Assembly: GCA_035622755.1 (NCBI GenBank)
Contig: DASPUU010000058.1
Location: 1 to 31,399, forward strand
Source: JADGRA01 sp035622755
GTDB lineage: Bacteria > Myxococcota > Myxococcia > Myxococcales > Myxococcaceae
Length of the DNA stretch: 31,399 nucleotides
Reading direction: 5' to 3'
Shown: in pieces, positions 22,720 to 30,327 of the stretch
Layout: each line of letters opens with the position of its first letter
Position numbering within the stretch: the stretch's first letter is position 1
The notes under the pieces: model-generated
Told to the model about the DNA's origin: nothing
Seen by the model: only the letters and a program-made list of their open reading frames with translations
Database searches by the model: none
Program-made: the position numbers and the translations under genes

Positions 22720-22749
22720 TTGACAGCGGCGCGGCCACCTCCCTAAGCC
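22720..22749 (+). promoter_or_regulatory. Candidate promoter of the OPT transporter gene
   Basis: A perfect -35 hexamer TTGACA at 22720-22725 is followed, after 18 nt, by TAAGCC at 22744-22749, a weak -10. The ATG at 22759 begins 9 nt after that box with no Shine-Dalgarno, so the mRNA would be leaderless or nearly so. The divergent RlmK-like gene starts 29 nt upstream of the -35, so the two control regions are packed together. Confidence 0.45.
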
Positions 22750-22758
22750 CTCGTCCCC

Positions 22759-24993
22759 ATGGACAACCGCGAAGCCGCCGCGGCCGTGGTGCACCGTCCG
22801 TACGTCCCGGCCGAGGTGACGCTCACCGAGCTCACCGTCCGAGGGCTCATCGTCGGCTCGCTGCTCGGAATCCTGTTCGCCGCCTCGAGCGTCTACCTCG
22901 GCCTGAAAGTCGGCCTCACCGTTTCGGCGAGCATTCCCATCGCCGTGCTCTCCATCACCATCTTCCGCGCCTTCGGCAAGGCGACGATTCTGGAGAACAA
23001 CATCGTCCAGACGACCGGCTCGGCCGGGGAGTCGCTGGCCGCGGGAGTGGCCTTCACCCTGCCGTCGCTCCTCCTCATGGGGTTCGAGCTGAACATCCTC
23101 AGGGCCACCCTGGTGGCGCTGCTCGGAGGGGCGCTCGGCGTCCTGATGATGATTCCCCTCCGGCAGGGGCTGATCGTCAAGGAGCACGGCAACCTCACCT
23201 ACCCGGAGGGCACCGCCTGCGCCGAGGTGCTCATCGTCGGCGAGAAGGGCGGGACCAGCGCTCGCACGGTGTTCGGCGGGTTCGGGGCCGGGGCCCTGTT
23301 CTACACGCTGGGGAAGATCTTCAAGTTCTGGGGCGAGTACCCGACCTGGAACTTCAAGACTTGGTTCAAGGGCGGCTCGATGTCCTTCGAGTCCAACCCG
23401 GCGCTGCTCGGCGTGGGCTACATCATCGGGACGCGCACCTCGAACATCATGATGGCCGGCGGCGTGCTGTCCTTCCTGGTGCTCATCCCGCTGATCACCC
23501 TCTTCGGGCCGGCGATGACCTCGCCGCTCTACGGCTCGACGCCGGTGAGCGCCATGAGCACCGGCCAGATCCGCAACGCCTTCGTGCTCTACATCGGCGC
23601 CGGGGCGGTGGCCGCGGGCGGCGTGCTGACCTTGATCCGCTCCCTGCCCACCATCGTCTCGGCGTTCAAGCGAGGGCTGGGAAATCTCAGCCTCTCCGGC
23701 TCACCGGGCGCGGCCCGGGTCCCGCGGACCGAGGACGACCTGTCGATGCGCGTCGTCCTCGGAGGCTCGCTGGCCCTGGTGCTGGCCATCGCCCTGGCGC
23801 CGTCGCTGGGCATCAACGCCTTCTCCGCGGTGCTGATCATCCTCTTCGGCTTCTTCTTCGTCACCGTCTCCAGCCGCATCACCGGCGAGATCGGAAGCTC
23901 GTCCAACCCCATCTCCGGGATGACGGTGGCCACCCTGCTCATCACCTGCCTCCTCTTCCTGGCGGTGGGATGGACGGGCGTCCCCTACAAGGAGATGGCC
24001 CTCTGCACGGCCGCCCTGGTGTGCGTCGCGGCGAGCAACGGCGGCACCACCTCGCAGGATCTCAAGACCGGCTTCCTGGTCGGCGCCACGCCCAGGAACC
24101 AGCAGCTGGCGATCATGGTCGGTGTGCTCACCAGCGCCCTGGTCATCGGCTTCACCCTGGTGGCGCTCAACCGGACGGCGACGACCTACGTGCCGAGGAG
24201 CTACCCCGACTTCCAGGCCACCGAGGCCGCCGCGCGGGCCGCCGGGGGAGACCTGCTCGCCTTCGCGCCCGAGCCGTTCGCCTACCGGGGCAAGGACTAC
24301 CGGGTGCTCTACGTCCGGAACGAGACCGGCGGCGTCCCGCGGGGAAAGTACCTGGTGGGAGACGACGCGCGCATCGCCTTCCTCGCCGACCCGGGCGTGT
24401 GCGGCGTGGAACCGGTGCAGCGCGGGCCGGACGGCAAGGTGGAGAAGGTGGTCTCCAAGTTCGATGCGCCCAAGGCGCGGCTCTTCCAGCTGATCATCGA
24501 CGGAGTGCTGGAGCGGAACCTGCCCTGGAGCCTGGTGCTGGTGGGCGTGTTCCTGGCGCTGCTCCTCGACCTGTGCGGCGTGTCCGTCCTTCCCTTCGCC
24601 GTCGGCGCCTACCTGCCGCTCTCCACCTCCTCCACCATCTGGCTCGGAGGAATCGCACGGTGGTTGGCCGACCGGCGCTCGAAGGCCTCGGCGGCGGAGG
24701 CGGAGTCCTCGCCCGGGGTCCTCTTCGCCTCCGGACTCATCGCCGGCGGGGCGATCGTCGGCCTCATCGCCACCGCCCTGGAGGGGCTGGAGACCACCGC
24801 CGCCGGGCCGGACGGGGTGGCCCATCCGGTGACGCTGATCAAGCACTGGGGGCTGGAGCTCTCCTACCGGATCTTCGGAGAGGCCTCCGGCGCGGCCATC
24901 GAGGCCAACGCCTGGTGGTCGATCATCCCGCTGCTCGCTCTGGGGGCCCTTCTCTACCGGGTCGCGTCGAAGCCCGCGCCCAGGGCCGCCTGA
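22759..24993 (+). CDS. OPT-family oligopeptide transporter
   Basis: The predicted protein has 744 residues with about 14-16 hydrophobic segments. Conserved OPT blocks include LTVRGLIVGSLLGILFAASS, YLGLKVGLTVSASIPIAVLS, ENNIVQTTGSAGESLAAG (80-97), LTYPEGTACAEVL, GTRTSNIMMAGGV and NGGTTSQDLKTGFLVGATP. A non-membrane insert of about 120 residues (near 480-600: RSYPDFQATEAAARAAGGD, KYLVGDDARIAFLADPGV) lies between two membrane halves, probably outside the cytoplasm. The family imports peptides, or metal-peptide conjugates, by proton symport. It is a single-gene unit with its own promoter candidate, ending 11 nt from the convergent CHAD gene. Confidence 0.95.
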   Translation: MDNREAAAAVVHRPYVPAEVTLTELTVRGLIVGSLLGILFAASSVYLGLKVGLTVSASIPIAVLSITIFRAFGKATILENNIVQTTGSAGESLAAGVAFTLPSLLLMGFELNILRATLVALLGGALGVLMMIPLRQGLIVKEHGNLTYPEGTACAEVLIVGEKGGTSARTVFGGFGAGALFYTLGKIFKFWGEYPTWNFKTWFKGGSMSFESNPALLGVGYIIGTRTSNIMMAGGVLSFLVLIPLITLFGPAMTSPLYGSTPVSAMSTGQIRNAFVLYIGAGAVAAGGVLTLIRSLPTIVSAFKRGLGNLSLSGSPGAARVPRTEDDLSMRVVLGGSLALVLAIALAPSLGINAFSAVLIILFGFFFVTVSSRITGEIGSSSNPISGMTVATLLITCLLFLAVGWTGVPYKEMALCTAALVCVAASNGGTTSQDLKTGFLVGATPRNQQLAIMVGVLTSALVIGFTLVALNRTATTYVPRSYPDFQATEAAARAAGGDLLAFAPEPFAYRGKDYRVLYVRNETGGVPRGKYLVGDDARIAFLADPGVCGVEPVQRGPDGKVEKVVSKFDAPKARLFQLIIDGVLERNLPWSLVLVGVFLALLLDLCGVSVLPFAVGAYLPLSTSSTIWLGGIARWLADRRSKASAAEAESSPGVLFASGLIAGGAIVGLIATALEGLETTAAGPDGVAHPVTLIKHWGLELSYRIFGEASGAAIEANAWWSIIPLLALGALLYRVASKPAPRAA

Positions 24994-25004
24994 CGGGCCC
25001 GGGG

Positions 25005-25916
25005 CTAGCGCCGCCTCCGCTGGAGCCGGACCGGGCTCGACCCGAGGAGCACCTGCGCCCGGAGCGCGGTGGCCTCCTCTTCCCAGTGGATGAGGGCGGC
25101 GGTCAGGGCGGCCGCTTCGCGCTCCCGGTCGGCGCGCAGGCGGCGGAGGAGCTCCGCCGCCGCGGGGAGGTCGGCCGGTCCGGCGTGCTGGTCCACCAGG
25201 GTCACCTGGACGTCGAGGTCGTGGAGGTCGCCGAGGGCGGTCTGCAGCGGGACGAGCTCGTGGCGGATCGCGGCCGTCTCGGCGGGCATGGCCGGCTCGA
25301 GGAACTCCAGGCCGTAGCGGAATCGCTTCACGGCGATGCGCAGCCGGTGCATCGCCTCCGGGCTCGGGTCGACCAGGGCCGCCTGGGCCAGGTCCTCGAC
25401 GCTCGCCAGCCTTCGCACCAGCCCCTTCCGGAGGCGATGGCCGCCGAGCTTGCCGCGGGGCTCGAGCCCGGCCAGGGCGTCGAGGACCCGGGGCCCGCGC
25501 TCGGCCCAGCGGTGGAGCGCCTCCCTCGCCCCGGCCACGCTCTTCGCCCGTCCGGCGCCCAGGGCGGCCCGGAGGTGGGTCACCACCGCCGCCTCCTCGG
25601 GCGGGAGGCCGCGCTCGAGGCGCGCCAGCCGGGCCAGCTGGACGTGGAGATCGCGCAGCTTCCCCAGCGCGCCCTGCAGGCGCCGCAGCTCGGCCTCGGC
25701 CCGGCGCACCGGCCGGCCCTTCCCGAAGAGCCGCACGGCGCCCCGCAGGCGCCGGAGGGCGACGCGCAGGTCGTGGACCGCCGCCGGGGTCAGCCGGCGC
25801 TCCACCGCCGCACGGTGCGCCTCGACGTCGGCCCGCCGGGCGGCGAGGAAGACCGGGGCCGCATCGCGGATGCGGCTGGAGGCGCGGAGGCCTCGAACGG
25901 GGCGAGGAGCGGCCAT
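25005..25916 (-). CDS. CHAD-domain protein (polyphosphate-binding type)
   Basis: The predicted protein has 303 residues and is entirely CHAD-like: two helical repeats, each opening with a conserved His and basic cluster, VHDLRVALRRLRGAVRLFG (47-65) and MHRLRIAVKRFRYGLEFLEP (189-208), plus KLRDLHVQLARL (86-97) and LGDLHDLDVQV. CHAD domains bind polyphosphate granules through conserved His and Arg/Lys. There is no fused CYTH domain. It is strongly basic (about 50 Arg), in line with a polyanion ligand. No polyphosphate kinase gene is nearby. The upstream neighbour, 99 nt away on the same strand, is an aldo/keto reductase. Confidence 0.92.
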   Translation of the reverse strand: MAAPRPVRGLRASSRIRDAAPVFLAARRADVEAHRAAVERRLTPAAVHDLRVALRRLRGAVRLFGKGRPVRRAEAELRRLQGALGKLRDLHVQLARLARLERGLPPEEAAVVTHLRAALGAGRAKSVAGAREALHRWAERGPRVLDALAGLEPRGKLGGHRLRKGLVRRLASVEDLAQAALVDPSPEAMHRLRIAVKRFRYGLEFLEPAMPAETAAIRHELVPLQTALGDLHDLDVQVTLVDQHAGPADLPAAAELLRRLRADREREAAALTAALIHWEEEATALRAQVLLGSSPVRLQRRRR

Positions 25917-26015
25917 GGCCGGGGGGGCCGAGCGTCGCCGCGCTTCTCTCGGCCGGCAAGCTTCTCGGTGACGAAGCGGTGACGGTCGCCGCCCGGGGCG
26001 AGCCGCCTCGCGCGG

Positions 26016-26879
26016 CTACGCGCTGGCCAGGCTGCGCAGGTCGTCCGCGGTGAGCCGCAGCGCGGCGGCGGCCACGTTCTCCTCCAGGTGCTGGAGGGAG
26101 GACGTTCCCGGGATGGGGAGCATGACCGGCGAGCGCTGGAGGAGCCAGGCCAGCGCCACCTGGATGGCCGTGGCCCCATGGCGCTTGGCCACGGCGGCCA
26201 GCGCCCCGCCCGGTCCACCCAGCTCGCCGGCGTCGAGCGGGTACCAGGGGAGGAAGCCCAGCCCGGCCCGCTCGCAGGCATCGAGCACCGGCTCGGCCGG
26301 GCGGTGGTCGAGGCTGTAGCGGTTCTGCACCGACACCACCGGCACCATCCGGCGCGCCTCGACGAGCTGGTCGACGGTGACGTTGGACAGCGCCACGTGG
26401 CGAACCTTGCCCTGCTCGCGGAGGCGGATCAGCGCGCCGAGCGAGTCCAGGAAGGGCACCTTCGGATCGACGGCATGGAGCTGGTAGACGTCGATTCGGT
26501 CGAGCCGCAGCCTCTTCAGGCTTCCCTCGCAGGCGGCGAGCAGGTGCTCGGGCCGGCCGTCGCGGTGCCACCCGCCCGGGCCGGAGCGGGTGAGACCGCC
26601 CTTGGTGGCGATGACCAGGCCGGGCGGGTAGGGGTGCAGCGCCTCGGCGATGAGACGTTCGCTGACCTCGGGTCCGTAGGAGTCGGCGGTGTCGATGAGG
26701 TTCACTCCCAGCTCGACGGCTCGGCGCAGGACGGCCTTGGCGCGCTCGCGGTCGGGCGGCTCGCCCCACACGCCCTTGCCCGTGATGCGCATGGCGCCGA
26801 ATCCCATCCGGGCGACGGGAAGGTCTCCCCCGAGGAGGAAGGTACCGGCGGCTCGGGCTGGAAGTTCGGTCACGGGCAT
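26016..26879 (-). CDS. Aldo/keto reductase
   Basis: The predicted protein has 287 residues. The catalytic tetrad of the AKR family is present: Asp63 and Tyr68 in LIDTADSYGPEVSE, Lys93 in IATKGG, and His135 in DVYQLHAVDP. The N-terminus AGTFLLGGDLPVARMGFGAMR is a typical beta-hairpin start. NADPH would bind near PIPGTSSLQHLEEN at the C-terminus. It reduces aldehydes or ketones, substrate unknown. ATG 26879 fits the family; an upstream ATG at 26912 would add 11 residues. The gene diverges from the cystathionine gamma-synthase gene across 136 nt. Confidence 0.93.
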   Translation of the reverse strand: MPVTELPARAAGTFLLGGDLPVARMGFGAMRITGKGVWGEPPDRERAKAVLRRAVELGVNLIDTADSYGPEVSERLIAEALHPYPPGLVIATKGGLTRSGPGGWHRDGRPEHLLAACEGSLKRLRLDRIDVYQLHAVDPKVPFLDSLGALIRLREQGKVRHVALSNVTVDQLVEARRMVPVVSVQNRYSLDHRPAEPVLDACERAGLGFLPWYPLDAGELGGPGGALAAVAKRHGATAIQVALAWLLQRSPVMLPIPGTSSLQHLEENVAAAALRLTADDLRSLASA

Positions 26880-26977
26880 CCCCGCAGCGGCGAGGGGTGA
26901 GCAGCTCCTCATCTAGCGGGAATTCGGCCCGCGCGCAGCCCCCCACCGAGCCCGCCCGGCCCATCCCCGGCCGGAGG

Positions 26978-27006
26978 CTGACAGGGAGAGCGCTTTCTGG
27001 TGTGTT
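26978..27006 (+). promoter_or_regulatory. Candidate promoter of the cystathionine gamma-synthase/lyase gene
   Basis: CTGACA at 26978-26983 (five of six to the -35 consensus), a 17-nt spacer and TGTGTT at 27001-27006 (three of six) precede the ATG at 27016 by 9 nt. No Shine-Dalgarno is seen, so a very short or absent leader is likely. The rest of 26880-27015 shows nothing else clear. Confidence 0.3.
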
Positions 27007-27015
27007 GCCCGCGCC

Positions 27016-28158
27016 ATGCGCTTCGACACCCTCGCCATTCATGCCGGCCAACCGCCGGATCCCGGGACCGGCGCCATCATGACGCCTGTCTTTCTCTCCT
27101 CCACCTACGTGCAGGCCGGCCCGGGCGAGCACAAGGGCTACGAGTACAGCCGGACGCGGAACCCCACGCGCAGTGCCCTGGAGACCTGCCTGGCGACGCT
27201 GGAGGGGGCGAGCCATGGCTTCGCCTTCGCCTCGGGGTGCGCGGCCACCGACTGCCTGACGCACCTGCTCGACGCCGGCGACCACGTGGTGTGCAGCGAC
27301 GACGTCTACGGAGGCACCTTCCGCCTCTTCGACAAGGTCTTCCGGCGACTGGGGCTGACCTACAGCTTCGTCGACCTCTCCCGCCCAGAGGCGCTGGCCG
27401 CCGCTCTGACCCCGCGCACCCGCCTCGTCTGGGTGGAGACTCCGACCAATCCCATGCTGAAGCTGGTCGACCTGGCGGCAGTGGCGGAGCAGGCGCGCCC
27501 GCGGGGCATCCTCACCGTCTGCGACAACACCTTCATGTCCCCCTACTTCCAGCGCCCCCTCGACCAGGGCATCGACATCGTCCTGCATTCGACCACCAAG
27601 TACCTCAACGGTCACAGCGACGTGGTGGGCGGTTTCGTCGCCACCCGCAGCGCGGAGCTGGCCCAGCGCATCGGCTTCCTCCAGAACGCCATCGGCGGGG
27701 TCCCCTCGCCGATGGACAGCTTCCTCGTGCTTCGCGGGGTGAAGACGCTCGGCGTGCGGATGTCCCGGCACCAGGAAAACGCCTTCCGCGTCGCCGAGTT
27801 CCTCGCCGCCCACCCCAAGGCGACCCGCGTCGTCTACCCGGGGCTGCCCTCCCACCCCCAGCACGCGCTGGCCGAGCGTCAGATGAAGGGCTTCGGCGGG
27901 ATGCTCACCTTCGAGATCCGGGGTGGGCTGCCCGCCGCGCGGAGTTTCCTCTCGTCGTGCCGGCTGTTCGCCTGCGCGGAGTCGCTGGGCGGCGTGGAGA
28001 GCCTCATCGAGCACCCGGCGATCATGACCCACGCCTCGGTCCCGCCCGAGAACCGGGCGCGGCTGGGCATCACCGACGGCTTCATCCGCCTCTCGGTGGG
28101 CATCGAGGATGCCGCCGACCTGCTCGAGGACCTCGGGGCCGCCCTGGCGCGAGCGTGA
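27016..28158 (+). CDS. Cystathionine gamma-synthase/gamma-lyase (PLP-dependent)
   Basis: The predicted protein has 380 residues, normal for the Cys/Met-metabolism PLP family. Motifs: YEYSRTRNPTR (42-52), FASGCAATDCLTHLL (71-85), VWVETPTNPML, VCDNTFMSPYFQRPL and STTKYLNGHSDVVGG (192-206), with Lys195 as the PLP Schiff-base residue. The C-terminus has SLGGVESLIEHPAIMTH. Sequence alone does not separate synthase (homoserine ester plus Cys) from lyase (cystathionine to Cys). Cystathionine beta-synthase 2 kb away makes the lyase role in reverse transsulfuration more likely. The stop overlaps the HisN-type gene start (GTGA). Confidence 0.94.
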   Translation: MRFDTLAIHAGQPPDPGTGAIMTPVFLSSTYVQAGPGEHKGYEYSRTRNPTRSALETCLATLEGASHGFAFASGCAATDCLTHLLDAGDHVVCSDDVYGGTFRLFDKVFRRLGLTYSFVDLSRPEALAAALTPRTRLVWVETPTNPMLKLVDLAAVAEQARPRGILTVCDNTFMSPYFQRPLDQGIDIVLHSTTKYLNGHSDVVGGFVATRSAELAQRIGFLQNAIGGVPSPMDSFLVLRGVKTLGVRMSRHQENAFRVAEFLAAHPKATRVVYPGLPSHPQHALAERQMKGFGGMLTFEIRGGLPAARSFLSSCRLFACAESLGGVESLIEHPAIMTHASVPPENRARLGITDGFIRLSVGIEDAADLLEDLGAALARA

Positions 28159-28931
28159 GCGAGCCACGGGAGTGGATGGAGGCAGCCGCGGCGGTGGCCC
28201 GCGTGGCGGGCGCCGTCGCACTCCGGTACTACCGGGAGGGCGTCCGCGTGGAGCGAAAGGCGGACGGGACCCCGGTCTCGGTCGCCGACCGCGAGGCCGA
28301 GGAGGTGGCGCGCGGGTGGCTCGAGGCCCGCTTCCCGGACCACGGCATCCTCGGCGAGGAGCTGGGGCTCGTCCGGCCCGACGCCCGCCGCCGGTGGCTG
28401 GTCGACCCCATCGACGGGACGAAGACGTTCGTCCGCCGCGTCCCCCTGTGGGGGACGCTGGTGGCCCTGGCGGAGGGCGAGGACGTACTGGCCGGGGCGG
28501 CCTTCTTCCCGGCGGTGGACGAGCTCCTGGTGGCGGCGCGCGGTGCGGGGTGCTTCTGGAACGGCGACCGGGCGCGCGTCTCGGAGGCATCCGTGCTCGA
28601 GCAGGCGACGCTGCTCGCCACCGACGAGCGCTTCGGCGGAGACGCGCCGCAGCGGAGCCGGTGGAACCAGCTCGCCGAGCGTGCCGGGCTGGTGCGCACC
28701 TGGGGCGACTGCTACGGCTACCTGCTCGTGGCCACCGGGCGGGCCGAGGTGATGGTGGACGGGGCGATGGCCCCCTGGGACGCGGCGCCGCTCCAGCCCC
28801 TCATCGAGGAGGCAGGAGGGGTGTTCACCGACTGGGCGGCCCGGCGGACCGCCTTCGGCGGCAGCACCATCGCCACCAACCGGGCGCTTTCCGGCGAGGT
28901 GCGCTCCATCCTCGCCGCCTCCCCGGCCTGA
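28155..28931 (+). CDS. hisN: Inositol-monophosphatase-family phosphatase, probable histidinol-phosphatase
   Basis: The predicted protein has 258 residues from a GTG start coupled to the upstream stop. The metal-binding motifs of the IMPase family are complete: GEELG (67-71), VDPIDGTKTFVRRVPLWGT (83-101) with Asp84 and Asp87, and PWDAAPLQPLIEEAGG (207-222) with Asp209. The segment after GT (KTFVRRVPLWGTLVAL) is of HisN type, which removes phosphate from histidinol-phosphate. CysQ (PAP phosphatase) or inositol monophosphatase is the alternative; the sulfur-amino-acid gene in front might favour CysQ, but the motif does not. Confidence 0.9.
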   Translation: MSEPREWMEAAAAVARVAGAVALRYYREGVRVERKADGTPVSVADREAEEVARGWLEARFPDHGILGEELGLVRPDARRRWLVDPIDGTKTFVRRVPLWGTLVALAEGEDVLAGAAFFPAVDELLVAARGAGCFWNGDRARVSEASVLEQATLLATDERFGGDAPQRSRWNQLAERAGLVRTWGDCYGYLLVATGRAEVMVDGAMAPWDAAPLQPLIEEAGGVFTDWAARRTAFGGSTIATNRALSGEVRSILAASPA

Positions 28932-28941
28932 GGGAGCGTCG

Positions 28942-30327
28942 TCAGCGGCGGACGCCGCGCGTCGCGGGCGGAGAGGCGGTGAGCCGGCCGACGGCGAAGG
29001 TTCCGGCGAAGCCATCGCCGTCCGCGGCCGGAAGGAGGTTCACCGAGGGCACCGGGGTCCCCGGGGGAGCCGGCCGCGCCTCCACCGCCTCGGGCCCGCA
29101 CCGGGCTCCCTCGTCGGGGGGGCACTGCCATGCCTCTCCGGCGGGGAAACGCGCCGCCAGCGAGACCGGATGGAGCCCCCAGGTCACCAGGTACCAGCCG
29201 ACCGGCGCCCGGTCCGCGGTCTCGCCCGGGGGGAGGAGGGTGCGAGCGCTCCGAGCGGCCAGCACCACCACCATCACCGTGCCCGGGTCGGCGCGGCGGG
29301 CCAGCTCCACGGTGCGTGCCCGGCGTCGGTCTCCCTCGGCGCCGGCGGCCCGGTCGTCGAAGGCCAGTGCGCGCAGCGGGAGCCCCGCATCGCGCAACCG
29401 CCGGAGGCCGTCGAGCAGGCCCAGCATCGCCTCGCTCAGCGCGGCGCGGGCGCTCGGCAGGCGGGCGGTGCGGGAGAGCTCGAGAAAGGCGTCCCGGTCG
29501 GTGGGGGTCCCTGCGCTCGCCAGGTAGGTGTCCACCAGCTCCTGGTCGTCGCGTAGCAGGGGCAGAACCACCACCGTGCGGGCGTCCGCCTCCGCGGCCT
29601 GACAGGCGAGCTGGGCGACCAAGGCGGGCACCTGGCTGGTTCCGGGGACGTCCTCGAGCAGCACCAGGCGGCGGCCACGGACGAGCGGCTCGAGACCGTC
29701 GAGCGGCGGCCCGCAGTCCGGACGCGGCGCGAGGACCGCCGGCGCACCACCCGGCAGGGTCAGGGAGGGTGCCGGTCGCGCGCCTCCATCGATGCCCGTG
29801 CCGGCGCCCTCCAGGGCGCGGGCGGCGCGCGGCTCGAGACGCATCAGGACTGCCCACTCGAGTCCCTCGTCGCGTCCGCGCGAGAGGGCGACCAGGCCGG
29901 GCGGCGGAGGGCCGAGGGAATCCGATGCCTCGGTCCGGTTGGCGCCGGCGGTGAGGTCGCCGCCCATGCCGCTGGAGCGGGCCTGCCGGTCCTCGATGGG
30001 CGAGCCGAGCGGCACCGCGACCACGCTCTCGATGTGCACGGTGCAGTGCTCGGCATCGATGCGGACGCCACTCACCCGGAGCCCGGCGAGGGCCCCCGTC
30101 CCCTCGGGGCGCCAGCGCGTGCCCAGCCGGTCTCCGCGCCGCTCCACCTGCCAGCCCTGCTCGGCGAGGACGGCCGAGGCCCCGGCCAGCGCCTCGTCGA
30201 GGGGCTGGGCATAGACGTGCTCCTGGACCGCGCCGCCGTGGGAGGCCGGCCGCGGACCTGCCGAACACCCGACCAGGAGGGAGGCCCCGCCCAGCCCTCC
30301 GGCGAGGAGGCGGAACGCCCGGCTCAC
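28942..30327 (-). CDS. Lipoprotein of unknown function with possible degenerate ChaN/EreA-like domain
   Basis: The predicted protein has 461 residues from GTG 30327, which overlaps the cystathionine beta-synthase stop (GTGA). A lipobox LLVGCS gives likely lipidated Cys21. Residues 30-170 form an unrecognised globular domain. Residues about 205-400 (LDGLEPLVRGRRLVLLEDVP, then QVPALVAQLACQAAEADART) look like the haem-binding/erythromycin-esterase superfamily. The active-site words I expect (GEMHGT; E in LALE; later H) read EDVPGT (225-230), VLPL and LAAR, so the site appears lost. This comparison is from memory. Co-translation with a sulfur-metabolism enzyme is odd for an exported lipoprotein and suggests expression coupling only. 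Confidence 0.8.
   Translation of the reverse strand: MSRAFRLLAGGLGGASLLVGCSAGPRPASHGGAVQEHVYAQPLDEALAGASAVLAEQGWQVERRGDRLGTRWRPEGTGALAGLRVSGVRIDAEHCTVHIESVVAVPLGSPIEDRQARSSGMGGDLTAGANRTEASDSLGPPPPGLVALSRGRDEGLEWAVLMRLEPRAARALEGAGTGIDGGARPAPSLTLPGGAPAVLAPRPDCGPPLDGLEPLVRGRRLVLLEDVPGTSQVPALVAQLACQAAEADARTVVVLPLLRDDQELVDTYLASAGTPTDRDAFLELSRTARLPSARAALSEAMLGLLDGLRRLRDAGLPLRALAFDDRAAGAEGDRRRARTVELARRADPGTVMVVVLAARSARTLLPPGETADRAPVGWYLVTWGLHPVSLAARFPAGEAWQCPPDEGARCGPEAVEARPAPPGTPVPSVNLLPAADGDGFAGTFAVGRLTASPPATRGVRR

Noticed and set aside
23701..28590. A minus-strand open frame of 1629 codons crossing the OPT, CHAD, aldo/keto reductase, transsulfuration and HisN genes
   Set aside because: It is impressively long, but it spans five well-supported genes on both strands in other frames and shows only Arg/Pro/Gly-rich sequence. 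No domain is visible.
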